This document shows positions 13,211 to 25,810 of a DNA stretch of 64,000 nt, piece by piece. Both the position numbers and the translations under genes were made by a program. A model generated the notes under the pieces. It saw nothing but the letters and a program-made list of their open reading frames with translations, was not told the DNA's origin and made no database searches. Position 1 is the first letter of the stretch, and each line of letters starts with the position of its first letter. Where the stretch lies: NCBI RefSeq assembly GCF_009389715.1, contig NC_052394.1, forward strand, positions 22,942,899-23,006,898, in the 5' to 3' direction. Source of the stretch: Phoenix dactylifera. Taxonomy: Eukaryota > Streptophyta > Magnoliopsida > Arecales > Arecaceae.

Positions 13211-16200
13211 TCAATGATCAGTTAGACTCTTACTACAATTGGTTCCGATCTTAATAGCGATAAAGGGAAGGCGCATATGAAGCCGCAACCCAGCAGAGTA
13301 TGAGCCTCCCGACCTACAGTGTACGGAGTTCTTGGTACGGAGCAGTCTCTGTACAAGCCGTAGGATCATGGTATCAATAGGAGCTCGCAGCCTCATTTCC
13401 ACATCCATGGTCCTATAATCACGCATCTCCAAAACTGAGCCTCTCCTGTAATATAATCATCCCACTCGTTGATCACGAGCATAAATAGGTGCAGGTACTG
13501 GTGGATGTAGTGCTACTGGTCGAGGTGGTGACACATAAGCTTCTCTTGTTACAGACCCACACGCTGAGGTGGTGACACATAAATTCTCTTGCATACAGAT
13601 TTGTACACCTGGGAACCCTAACGTCACTTCCACCAGCTGTGCAGTGCTGCAAAATGCCATGTGACAGCCTACTGCGTTGGATTTCATTGATGGAACTCGG
13701 CGCTGCTCTGGTGGCCTTGTCACGGCGCTTCTGCTTAGAGCCTTAGCTGTATTGCGGAAAAGCTTGCATAAGTTTTCACCTGTCAAATATAGAGGTCACC
13801 ATTTTGTTGAAGTTATAAAATTTGATTGATGCCATCATAGTTTGCCAACTGTGATTCGAAACTTGCCTGTTCACGGGAGAGTTGACAATTAAACTTGTTC
13901 TTCTCATAATATTTGCTTTATTACTGCTTTGAACTTCTCTTCTGGGAGGGGCAAGCAATCATCAACACAGTGAACGAACCTGTCAGATGAAATAATAAGA
14001 ATATAAATACCAAAAACTGAATACTTGTGGTATGAAAACAAATAATACTACCTAACATATGTAAGGAACTAACACATGTAGATACACGATTACTTTTGCT
14101 GACAGCTACAACTCCATATCATATAATGCAGTTGCCAGCATCCCTCTACATCAGCTTAGTTTGCACCGAATAAACATGCATATCATATATAATTCATTAA
14201 TTCTAATCTATTTGTCACTTAACCTCTAACATCCTTTCCTCTTGGCAGTTCATAGAAATATAACATGTGCAATCATGAGTATGAGAATATTTAGGGGCAC
14301 AAATTTTGATACAAGAATTAACAAGGCTATGACTACGAGCCCTTTTGGTTGCCCGAACATTGCATGCACTGCCCACACTCATGCGCCCAAAATACAAAAA
14401 AATAAAGTAGAACCATGATCAAGGTAGATCTCCTTTAATAGTAAATGTTTCAGCAAAACTCATAGTGCCATAGGAATTCTTTTTAACAATCCTCAAAAGG
14501 TAAAGGCCAAGATGCACCTAATTTCATGGTGAGAAGTAGCATTAACATCTGATTGATAAATTATCATAACCTATTGAAGAACACTGGCAAGTATGAAATA
14601 ATTAGTCGTCAGAATGCTACCTGCAGTATACAACTTAATGGGCATAAGCCTTCAAAGGTCATGCATCATTAAGTTTCATAACCCCAAGGGGTAAGAACAC
14701 TTCAACACAGGATTATCCAACCAAAAGGACTTTGGCATCTGCTAAATAAACGAAGGCATCTCACCCACACAGCTTATTTTGAGCAAAATCTATCAAAGGC
14801 AGCAACCAACAGAACAGATTCAATTCCAATCAAAGTCACCGAACAAAACCGTTAATTATCATCACAAGCAAATGAAAATTGAAAAAACATAAATGCAGTT
14901 CGATGCCTTACAGATCAATTTTTGATCTTTGATGCAAATCAAACAAATGATAGATCTTAAGCATTTGTTCCAATTCAGCTATTATGAGTCCCTAGTACAT
15001 TCTCTAAACCCATTAGCCCTTTTTGCCATCGCATGTTAAATAAAAATAATTTTCAGTAACAAAATGCAATATATGGTATTCCTAAACTTTTCTTTTTGTA
15101 CCCTCTCTATTTTAGTTAGGGAACCTATTCGTAGCGAACAGGTGACATGTAAGGCCCAAGGAGAACCAGATCAGGACCAGATCCCATATATAATTGGTGT
15201 TGAATGTGAGATGTAGATATCCAACAACTTCAACCGTTCCTGTAAGGGCAAATGAAACCAATGCAAGATTGGTAGCAAGTGAAATGCAAAGAAAGTAAAC
15301 AATTGGATATAAAAATGGTTAAGGTGAAATAGACAGTGTCCAATAAATTCTAAAAGAGAAAAGGGTACATCGTACTTGCTCTCCCATTAATGTATTGAAA
15401 TAACAAGGTCATTATCATTATCTGTTAGGACTTAGGATGAATGCCCCTTTTAACAATGATCCTCTCTTTTGTTGAGATATGTTGGTCAGAAAGCAACTAG
15501 ATATTCCACCAAGTCGAGTTGTCTATTGGGAAGAATCTTTTATCAAACGTCCTTCTATGGGGACCCACCTCACTTAGCACTCATTGCACCTTGTAGTCGT
15601 CAAAGTCTTGCAGAATCAAATTACACTCATGGAACCCATCACATTACACTCTTTGGTTTTTTAATAATACAGAAAACTAGAAAAGGAAACAAATATGGCG
15701 AATTACAAAGCATAAAAGCTAGTTAAGTTACCATGTATATCTCATACATACAATTTGTTAGATGAATGCCTTGAGTTCATCCATTAGCATCAAGGATTCA
15801 GTCTTGACGGTAGTGGCATGTCTTGTCGATAGCTTACTGTTTTGATGAGAGAATGGTACTCAGAATGTCCCTGAGCACCGATTCTCTAATGGGTCAGGAC
15901 ATCCCAACCGTCATAGTTGGTATCGATAAGGATGGACTAAACAGTTGTCACTCAACACTTGGGACATCCTGGAATCTCGAGACAATCTTTTTATGTTCTT
16001 CTCTTCATTCTTGTTGTCAATGGTCATTTTGGTCCATCTCAGTCTGTCTCGACATGTCCAAGTACCTATACCGACTCGAGACTAGATCAGAATGGGTGCT
16101 GATAGCTAGAATTTAATCCTTAATTAGAATGCTTCTCAAGATATATAACTTCATGTGCAACTATAGAATCTCATGCACAATGTCTAAGGCCATTAAAAAT

Positions 16201-19200
16201 CAAATAATTTCAAAAAGAACTAGTAAGGCATGCTTTGCGTAAGTTCACTCCAAAATTGCACTCTTGTTTATTATAGACAAATATAACCGTGTTCTAAAGA
16301 CACAATGGCATGCTCATGTCTCTTCATCCTTCATTCCTTTTGTCTTGATCCAAAATTCCATGGAGTTTACTAAGAAGACTCATTTATATATGAGCGAAGT
16401 TGTGACAACCTAGTGATTCACTACAAGATTCATCTCTGAGCATTACTTCGTCTTACATACTAAGCAAGGACCGTAAAATTTACAAAGGCATTCGATATGT
16501 GATGTGTCATGCAATATAGCACAAAACTAAAGGGTAAAAATGAACGTCATTAATTAGTATGCCATATGAAATTAAACAGTAGTGGCAACATCGCCAATCC
16601 AAAGATCTTCCTAGAAACAACCTAATTTCCCATTCATACAAATAATTATAATCCACTATATATAAATGTAGAAGCTTAGAGCCTAGCCTATTAAAGCTAG
16701 CCTCTAAGCCTTTTGCACGAAGATGACCTAAAAGATTCCATGCTCTTCTATTTTAATCACAAGAATCCTTGTGCCTCATACCCCTTTGTGCCAAAAAGGA
16801 AAAAAAGAGTACATCTGAATGAAAACAATAAATGACTTATTATACTTTTATCCAATTATCCTTTTATCCAATTATCTGCTCTCCTATTTTTGTAGACATG
16901 CACCCACATTCATTCAAATATGCCTAAAAAGATAAATATGTCATGATCTTAAATGGGAATTTTATATATTAAGTCTACACAAAGCAAGTTTGATCGATGA
17001 GGAGCAAACATTCATTAAATGCTTCCTCTCTGGAATAAACCATTTGAGCTTCTCTACCATGTGAACTGTGAAGCCTTTCGGGTGGGCTAAGGCCTACATT
17101 ATAGTTATTAAACCTAGAACAGAACGGCCAATCATATTGGAAAACGGATGAACTAGGACTCTGGCTAGTCTAGTTTTCTAAGAGGATCAGTAAGGACCAA
17201 ACCTAATGAATTGGCCGGAAGAAAACCGGGTGAACCAAATCTTATAAGGCTTAAAAAATATGGTGTTTAAAACATGATTCAAACCACTAACCTATGGAAT
17301 AGTATAAAGCCCCTGAACCGTTGCACCATTGTTTGCTGTTTCTCTATTAGGATACTTCATTTTATTATCCATCAACTAATGAAGCTAATTATTTTAAATC
17401 AAGGTTTTAAATCCCATGGGACAGGGTTGTCCCAGTTTACCTATGGAATGGGACGCGCCGCTATCATGCCCCGTCTCGACACTTGGAATAGGGAATGTCC
17501 AAGACATGCCGATTGGGATGCTAGATGATGGCAGGACAGTCCTGTCCCAACACAGGGGATAGTACCCCGTCCCGATGTCCCACGAGACATCCTGCCGGGA
17601 CTTGAATCCTTGCTTTAATATATTCTATTCCAAGAAAATAATCAACTTTCTTATTTTCATAGTAAACGAAACAATACACTCATTTATTTTTGATATTATT
17701 AAACTTTACTACATATTATTAAAAAAATTAACATATCTTACACAAATTTTTTATAATTTATGTAAAATTAAATGATTCATGTATTTTCTAATTATGCTGT
17801 AATTAAAGAGGAGAATAGAATGCCGGTCCATGTGATTTTATATAGTAGCATTTAATGAATATTTATCCATAGTTATGCATGTTTTTCTTTTATTAATTGT
17901 ATTTTTATATTTAAAATTTTAAAGATATTTTTACTATAAATTTGGTCTAACCAATTGACCTGATGGTTTGATTAATGACTCGATGACCTTAATCCTTGGC
18001 CAAGTCAATCTCAGGTTCGAATTTAATAACTATGGCCCACATGCTTGAGAAATCATAGACATCCATCTTATACTCTACGTGCATTGCATGTGCTCAATGT
18101 TTGCTAATTTGAATTTCATAGGTTGGGGCACTTGCACAAATGATACAAACATTACCGACCATGCTATCTTTGCAAAGAGTATTTGTTCAAGCTGATTTCA
18201 CAATAGCTACTAATGTGAAAACACATTAAGTAGGTTTCACTACCTTTTAGGCTTGCAAATCTAACCCACTTACCAAATGATACTTATATCCTCTCAATAG
18301 CTAAGTATGATTATGATAATTTACAGAAAGATTGACTAATCATAAGAGCTTGCCCATTTGCATTAATTTTCAAGATCCAACATTCTTTTTTTCCAAATTC
18401 ATTTTATCTAACCACATGCTATTTACCTCAAGTTTTACTTCCAAGTGTTCGTTTGCTTTTACACACATGAGAACTACCAAATACATAGTGGCATTCGAGG
18501 CTATTAAATGACTCTGTTGGTCCTGCTCAAATCATGTTTGACTTGAAATTAAGCTCACTATTGACTTGCTCGATTAGTAAATGAGTTGAGTGCGAGCTAA
18601 AAATTTGAGCTCAAAGTATAAACAAGCTGAGCACAATCTAGGCTCAGCTCACTCATGTTTGGCTTGACGCAGCTCAAATATTATTTACTAGTATTTCTAT
18701 ATAAATATTTCTTTATTTATCATTAGATAGTAACCATTATTTGGTGCACGTGATGGTATGCTCTTTGAATGTAAAAAGGGAGTGCCTTGGACCTGCGATA
18801 ACCATTTTGTGGGACGTGTGCAAATTTTTTCTCTTGCATTAAAATCTCGATCTCAAGTGTTCTCTCTCTTTTTCTTCTCTTTAAAGAGGTGTAGGTTCCT
18901 TAACCAGAAGGCTTTGGAGTCAAAACATATGTGGACTCTGAAGCCTCTCACATTATATACCAAAAAAAGCCTTCTTTTTATGGAAAACATGGACTTAAGT
19001 ATATCCTAATTTGATGCTTGTCAATTTAGAGCTAGCAACTCACATTAACAAGAAAATAGAAAAGGGAATTAAATTAGATGAGATTCAAGGCCTTGAGCCT
19101 TTGATTCTCCATCCAGGAACATAGGCATAAGCAAAGCCATAAGTATAGGTACCTAGTAGAGGATTAACAACTCAATTCAAATACAAAATGGAAATTATAA

Positions 19201-22200
19201 AAAGGCTTTAAGAAACATTGATAATCCATGCCCTTCTTTTTCCTCCCACCCTGGCGCTTGCTTTGTCTCTGCCTATGCTCTAGCTACCTACTATGCTCCA
19301 GCTGCTGCCATCTTTTCTCTTGTTCCCAAAGATTCGATGGCTCTCTCCCATTTCAGGTTGGCATCCATCCTGAACCCAAACAATGACAACCATTCATTCA
19401 TACTGCCTATGGCCAGGCTTCTTCAATTCATATGGATGTTCTCTACCTATCTTCAAGGAGCAATGGAGATTGTTTGGTCGAGGATGACATGTTCTCCAAT
19501 TCAAACCAACTTGGCATCCATGAACATCTCCTGCTCACAATACCATCTCCCCCCCCCCCCCAAAAAAAAGTTTGTTCGAACCAAAGAAGTGGTGTCATAT
19601 CTCTTTAGGTTTGTTCAATATAAAGATGTGACGAATTTTCAGGGTGCTTGAGCTGGCTATTATCGAACAAACACATGTTGCCCTTAGCTTGCTTGTTTTT
19701 CGCTTATTACATCCCTAGTGGCAAGTGGAAAGTCAATGCAAAATAACAGATTTGAAGGTAAATGTATAGGCTACTAGATAACCTTGATAGTCATATCTTG
19801 TTGTTGTTTCTCGGGAAAAGAAAAGCCCATACTTAATATCAAATTTCTGCTTTTGAAAAGTTCTTTTTGGAGGTGAATAAATTTTTAAAAGAGTGTGCAT
19901 AGTCCGCTTCTCCATAATTGTGGGAAAACAGGTAAAGTGCTTGCTTTCGTTCACGACTTGTACATATAACCAAAAAGCACACCTTCAAGAAAATTATCAT
20001 AAACCAAGAAATGTAAAGCAATAGGCAAGAGATTGGCTTACTCCACCAACTTATAACACAACTAGTGAAGACTAATCAATCAAAAAGATAAAAGGACCGG
20101 TGTCTCTCAACTAAACAAATATACATATCTCTCCCCATAATGCTCCGTTATCACAAAGTTTGGCCCCTAGAAGATCAGGTTACTTGATAATAGCGAGGTT
20201 AACTTATTTTGTACGACAATCCCACCTTACAAGCATCAAATACCTTATCTGTTCAAATTCCTTATCAAGATATTCTTTTGCAAATATCGTTTCACAATTT
20301 TTGGATAAGAATAATAGATGTGCAAAATTGAAAACCTATATTGGGCCTTCAACCCTAATCTGCAGCATATCTTACGAAAAAGTACAAGATCATCTTATAT
20401 CACATATGGAAATGTTGGTCGTGTTATATCTTTCTCAAAACTCAAAACCAACCCTCCTACCTCCACTTCTTCCAGTTTTCTTCTGAAGTAATTCTTTCAT
20501 AAGTCTACAGGTAACATTAAAGTGCTACTAGTTCACTAAAGATTTTCCACTAAAACGGAGGACTCCATTACTATTTTGATTTATGACGAAGCAATATAAT
20601 AGTCAACACAGTGCACTGATTTCCAAAACAACAAAAGTGTAAGGATAAGAAATTAGTAAAAGTAAGTAGTGGATAGATGTGAAATCCTATATTTGCAACC
20701 AAAAATCTGGGTGAACGCAAACAGAACCTGTTTTAATAGAAATAGATACAGAAGGACCTAAACAACCTAATGAAAACTCAAAAATAACAAATGAATAGTT
20801 TCACATTGTGATTACCATTCTAAGATATTACTGCAGATTAATTACGATGCCCAATAATAAAAAAATTCCTAAAGAGAATAGGGGCCTCAGCACACTGCAC
20901 TTCCACAAGAGAAGTCTGTTATAATGAGGTAAATGAAGTGCCGCAACAGGTTGTGACAGCTATATAAGACATGACATAATAGCACTAGAAATCTTAAAAG
21001 TACATACAATTCAGATTAATATAATCCCATAAACAACAAGGAACTCAGAAGAACAAAATAAGAAACATATTTTAAGAAAAAATGACAATAAATAATTACA
21101 TAAAGCATAAATCCAAATTTTATCATAAACCATGTAAAAATTAATTAGCTGTGTGGACATAATAGATTGTTTTGCGAAGTGTGCAACATGCATGAACAAA
21201 GAAGTTTGCTAATTAGTACTTAACAAATAACTCAGGACCTCATGGTATGATATGTTCACTTTTCCAAAATATATGCAATAAGTATCACCGCAGGATAAAA
21301 GATTCTTATTCCATAATAACATGGTTCTTTATTGAACCTATCATATTAGATTGAAAAGGTGATAATAGATCAGAACTGAGAGCTAATTCTAGATATATCT
21401 CCCAACATTAAAATTCAACTTAGGCTACAAGCTGCTTAAGTGAACACCTGACAAAGCATAACACATTTTAGTATGCTTTTCCTGTGAAAGTATGATATAA
21501 ATGTTGGCAGATATGTTTGAATTTCCAAAGAACTGAAAAACTGTCATGCAATAACAAAGGTAAATGTCCTAACCTGAGATGGGATTTTGACTTGAATGCC
21601 TTGGGTTCGATATTATAACCCCAGGACTAGAAGCTTTATAAATCCCATACATCAGCTTAAGATCAACATCAAACAGAAACAATCTCATACCCTTATAAAC
21701 CTTTGCTACTAACTCCTTCTTGCTTGCAGGCAAACCTAAAACCTTGAATTGGTAGCAATCCTTCTTAGTCTTAGCATTGCACATAAAAATCAATCCCATG
21801 CCATCAGCCTTCTTCGAATCCTTCTCATCAGCTGAAGTTCCTGGCTTATCAGCATTAACTGAAGCTGCAGCACCAGCAACTCCCTTCTTCTTCCTCCTCT
21901 TCTTTGTCCTCTTGGCCTTTTTAATAGAGGCAACTTCTACTTTTCCATCAACTTCAAACACTTTTTCGTATTTGCGTCGTCCACCTTTTCATCTTGAAGT
22001 GCAACGGTGGTGAATACTAAAGCTTCCACTTCTCCACTATCCTTGACTTCTTTATCTCCTTCTACCTCCTCTTTGTTACCTTTATAGACCTTCTCTTTCT
22101 TATCTTCTTTCCTCTCTTCTTCAATGTCTTTTTCTTATGTCCTTCCCCTGCCTTCTCACATCCAGGATCAGCAGTGATTTTTGCAGCTTTTTCCATGTTC

Positions 22201-24900
22201 ATTGACTCAGCGTTGGTGTCATCTTTAGTGGTCTCCAGTTCTGGTGGTGCATTGGAAGCAGCAGGCTTCTCCTTGCCTTTGGCTTTTGCCATGCTCGCTA
22301 TAAGTGATGGGAAACGGTCAGTGAGGAAAGCCTCATCAAAACCGTAAAACTGTACCAAAGACTCGAGATATATAATGAACCAAAACTCAATATGATTGAG
22401 CTGCACCACAACTGGAGAGTCAGCTAAGAATATGAGATCTTTCCAGAAAGATCCACATGACATTGAAGGTTTGTACACAAGGATAGGCAAATGTTTGCAA
22501 CTTGATGCGAAAAAAAATGCAACTGTGTATCCCTAGATGCATGAATTGGATAACTCAAGGCATTAGAGGACATGCATATGCTGAATTTGAGATGAAGCAG
22601 CTCTATACGTAATCAAGACAAAGCCAGGAATTCATTTTTTGGGTCTGCTAGAAGTCGATAAAGAGGTCCTTATTAACTTTTGATCATTATTTATTTAAAA
22701 TGTCAGTTTCAATTTTTAAGCCAATGTTAGAAAGTCCTTAAGGTACAAAGCTAATGCTCCAAGTTAATGATCCTTTTTTTTTTTTTGCTAAAACAATGAT
22801 CCCTTGTCTAGTATACTTGGAAAAGTAATCATTTTTGTATAAGTTTTCGTTGACCGTTGTAGCCAGTGTCTGCTGTGCCGGTACCGGGCCCGGACTGGTT
22901 GTCCGGAGGCATAGATCGATACGGGCCTACGTCGTGCTATGCCGGGCCTGTACCGACACAGTAAAAGAGACGGAGGAGAGGGCAAACGGGAGATAAAAAA
23001 AGAGAAAGAGAGAAGGGGAGAGAGGGAGGGCCGCCGACCCGGGCGGAGGAGGCGGAGGAGGGCTCCGCAGCCGGGTCCTCTATTTCTTTCGAAACAAGGG
23101 TCCGACCGCGGAGCCCGAAGGAGCCTCCTCCGCGTGGCTCGTCGGCCTCCGCTGGCCCTCCACCAGCCGACCTCCACCTCCCTCTTTCTTCCTTCCTCTC
23201 CCTCTCCCTCTCCCTCTCCCTCCCTCCCCTGCTCGCTCTCTCCTCTCCTCTCTTTCATTCTCCTTCCCCCCCCCGGCGACGGATTTCGTTTCCGTTGCCG
23301 GAACTATTCTGGTCCACCATCAGGACGACTTGGTAAGACCGGAACCGCCCGATTCAGAGCAGTTCCGCTGACCCTAGTTGTGGCCATGAAATCCAAAAAT
23401 ACGAAGTATCTTGGTACTTCGTTGCAATAATTGTGTGATCTCAAAACTAAGTTATTTATTGAAAAACTAATTTAACCGCTAGGAACGAGATGGAACAGAG
23501 TTGTCGCAACTTTCCTTTGGTTACAGAATCCGAACGTTGGAGCACTTCTATATAAGATGGACTTTGAGATCAAGTGGGATACAACAACAAGATAGTCCAT
23601 CCATATCCATGTTCCGGCTAAGTGTACTAGAGTGATTCCCAATCTCGCGATGCCTGTGGCACTTCTATTCCTCCCATTTTCTACTATTTTATTTTTTTAT
23701 CATTTTTAATATCAGAAGAGTTGGGTTATAAGAGTTTTTTTCAATGTCGGTATACAGACTTAGAACCCATATTAATTCAGAATGAACAGAGAGATCCTTC
23801 ATTTTTCCTTTATTGTGATGGTATCTATGTACCTTCTCCTTAAACTGCCGAATCCTTGTGCTAGTATGACTATAGATTGGAAAAAAGGGATTTATTGTGA
23901 CATGGTGGACTCCCATGTAACTACTCATTGAGATTGACTTTTCCTCCATTAGACCCAAATTAAATATGTTGGTATGTGAAGCAACAGGAGAGATATTCCT
24001 AGCGAAGGTTTGAAATCTCGCAGTATGCCCTGATATCATTCACATACTGGTATGTTACAAGAGGCAGTACACCTCTTGTATTTATTCATGGTTTGCCGGA
24101 CCAGAGACACCCCAAAATCGATATGGAGCATTACAGGATCGAGACAGTATAGTACGGTCAAGATTTCAAACGTTGTTCCTAGGTAACACCAAAGTGCTGT
24201 CAAAATAAAAGTTTTAAATAATTTTTTTCGCATTGCCACTAGGATGATTATCCAACATGGATTGAATCTTGCCACGTTCCAGTTCCTCTCTGTAAAAATA
24301 TTTAAAAGAAATCAGGCCATCCAAATGACCCCCCCCCCCCCAAAAAAAAAGCCCTCATAGGAACCCACTCGTTCGGGTTTTATCGGCGACCCGAAAGCAA
24401 CATCGTGCAGATTCTGAAATCCAGAACCACAGATCATCAACATGATCCAAATGCCACTCGCATCATTCTCTTCATTCTCGAGAGGAATAATGCGAATAAA
24501 AAAAGATTCTCAAGAGAAATCAAGAGCCAGGAGTTCGTCTGAAAAATGAGGTGAAGGCCTAAGATTCTTGAGAATTGCGAGCAGAGATATCTTGAATTAT
24601 TCCCCGATCGATTTCCAGAACGGAGAATTTCTTCAAACTTATCTCGAAAAATATAGAATAGATTAAAAACGATGTAACATATTATTCTCTTTTTTTTGCC
24701 GAAAGGATTCTATTTTTAGGAATCAAAGCGCTCGAACAAGAAGGTAAATACAAAACAGGACGGAGAGAATCGTGATTAAGGGAGAAGCAAAGGATGGATA
24801 GAGGCTTACCAAAAGAAACTGCAGTTGAGAGTCGGAGAGCGGAGTGTCTTCGTCCCGAAGCTTCTTGCCGGGGAAAAGAAAGAGAAACCAGCCCGACGCC
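13211..24900 (-). CDS. DCD (development and cell death) domain protein, frame broken
   Basis: DCD-domain proteins are plant-specific and linked to stress, hormone and cell-death responses; biochemical function is poorly known. Layout: untranslated exon ending at 24810 (donor GTAAGC; 5' end uncertain), exon 2 21574-22297 with the ATG at 22292 (MAKAKGKEKP), exon 3 13867-13979, exon 4 from 13779 to about 13211. Exon 2 encodes a Lys/Glu-rich N-terminus with a basic patch (KKAKRTKKRRKKKG), then the start of the DCD domain: GLIFMCNAKTKKDCYQFKVL, GLPASKKELVAKVYKGMRLF, LFDVDLKLMYGIYKASSPG. Exon 3, after one-base repairs, continues with CLPLPEEKF and NKFNCQLSREQ; exon 4 begins with LCKLFRN and runs into a Pro-rich tail. 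Exons 2, 3 and 4 each lack single bases in short homopolymers, so no continuous frame exists. Intron 2 is 7.6 kb; exon 3 appears to use a GC donor. Stop position is uncertain (13211 or 13233). Confidence 0.8.
17401..17615. repeat. Palindromic GGGAC/GTCCC dispersed repeat (MITE-like)
   Basis: A GC-richer island in AT-rich intron DNA. It opens AAGGTTTTAAATCCCATGG and closes with GGGACTTGAATCCTT, which are imperfect inverted termini. The interior is built from GGGACAGG, TGTCCC and CCCGTCCCGATG words in both orientations. No coding content. It resembles small fold-back repeats common in monocot introns; family not named. Confidence 0.5.
18530..18675. repeat. Low-complexity GAGCTC-type repeat
   Basis: Repeated words related to GCTCAA, GAGCTC, TTGAGC and AGCTCAC in alternating orientation, typical of decayed palindromic plant repeats. 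No clear ends or target duplication were found. Confidence 0.35.
22860..23390. repeat. GC-rich fold-back element in the DCD 5'-UTR intron
   Basis: A sharply GC-rich island in AT-rich intron DNA. It starts with GCCGGTACCGGGCCCGG and related CCGGG/GTACCG words. A purine-rich stretch (about 22960-23070, GAGAGGGAGGG, GGCGGAGGAGG) is followed by a pyrimidine-rich mirror (about 23100-23260, CCTCCTCCGCG, then repeated CTCCCT). The two arms can pair, so it could fold on itself. It ends with CCGGAAC and GACCGGAACCGCCC words. Open frames of about 160 codons on each strand follow from the skewed composition and do not look like genes. Confidence 0.5.
24330..24350. repeat. C13-A9 homopolymer junction
   Basis: Thirteen C residues at 24329-24341 followed directly by nine A residues. 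A near-identical C13-A8 junction lies at 19549-19569. Flanking sequences differ. Confidence 0.7.
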
Positions 24901-25269
24901 GCAAATGTCCGAAGAGGGCTTTTTGCGCTTAGGCGTTTTTTAGATGGGCATTTCCATTCCAGTGTCTCGTAAACGTATATTATCGAGAATGCCCCCTCCC
25001 GTACCCTGGGATCACGGGTTCAAGAAAAGAACGGTGGTACGAGGCCTAACACTAATACGTGGCAACTCTCATACGTGGCGGGGGACCGGAGGTGGGAGAG
25101 TGTGGCATCACCCATGCCTACTTGTGTATTATATTTGTGGATAAAGTCATCCAACAAAGTCATCCGTCATTCCAACGAGATCATTATATCTACCAGGGCG
25201 ACTTCACCTTAGAGGGCTCAGGACATCTGAAATTTCCATATCGCTGTCATAGGATTCAAAGTTACTTTT

Positions 25270-25810
25270 ATTACTTGGGAGCCCCTATCTCCTAGTTTTC
25301 TCAAGGTGAACTTCGATGATAGTGTCTCGACGGAAGAAGATAGAGGAGGGACAGGTTTTGTAATTTGGGATCACCTCTCGAGGTTGGTTGCTGCAGGCGG
25401 GCGGCGCACTTATGACATGACTGTTATAGGAGCGGAGATCAGGGCAGCATGAAAGGGTATCACATATGCGAGGAGTATCCTAGAGGCTGATAATATCCTT
25501 TTGGAAGAAGACTCGGCCATGGTGATTGAGTGAATCCGAGATGTAGGGCAATAGGGCGACGGTCGCAACCTTGCTCAGGGATATCAAGAAGCTGGTGAGA
25601 GATTGGCACTCTCTTTAGGCTGCTTACGTGTACTGAGAAATGAATAGGGCGGCAGATTGGATCGCCTCATTTGCTGCTTATCATTCAGAAAATGTCCTAT
25701 AGACATGGTCTGATACTGTCCCCCACCTTTGTGCTACTTTATTTCTCTCGATTCTGTTGGTTACACTTACACTAGATTGTTGTGAGCAACCGTTGTACCC
25801 AAAAAAAAAA
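25270..25810 (+). mobile_element. LINE retrotransposon 3' end (RNase H domain relic)
   Basis: Translation from 25308 gives a plant LINE-type RNase H-like (RVT_3) domain: VNFDDSVSTEEDRGGTGFVI, GAEIRA, GITYARSILEADNILLEEDS and, after a shift, AADWIASFAAYHSENVL. The acidic residues expected of the fold are present (D in NFDD, E in GAEIRA, D in EEDS). The copy ends in a poly(A) tract at 25801-25810 after TTGTACCC, as expected for a LINE 3' end. It is dead: in-frame stops at 25450-25452, 25531-25533 and 25700-25702, plus frameshifts. The 5' part (endonuclease and reverse transcriptase) is missing, the usual 5' truncation. Confidence 0.75.

Larger units (their letters stand above)
13980..21573. other. 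Large intron of the DCD gene, mostly featureless
   Basis: Between the DCD exons. It holds AT-rich unique-looking DNA, a palindromic GGGAC/GTCCC repeat at 17401-17615 and an AGCTC/GAGCT-rich low-complexity patch at about 18530-18675. A run of C13 followed by A8 lies at 19549-19569. No coding region inside it could be supported on either strand. Confidence 0.5.

Noticed and set aside
22788-23430. Open frames of 156 and 163 codons on opposite strands
   Set aside because: Both arise from the GA-rich and CT-rich arms of the fold-back repeat, giving runs of Arg/Glu/Gly or Ser/Pro/Leu with no domain.
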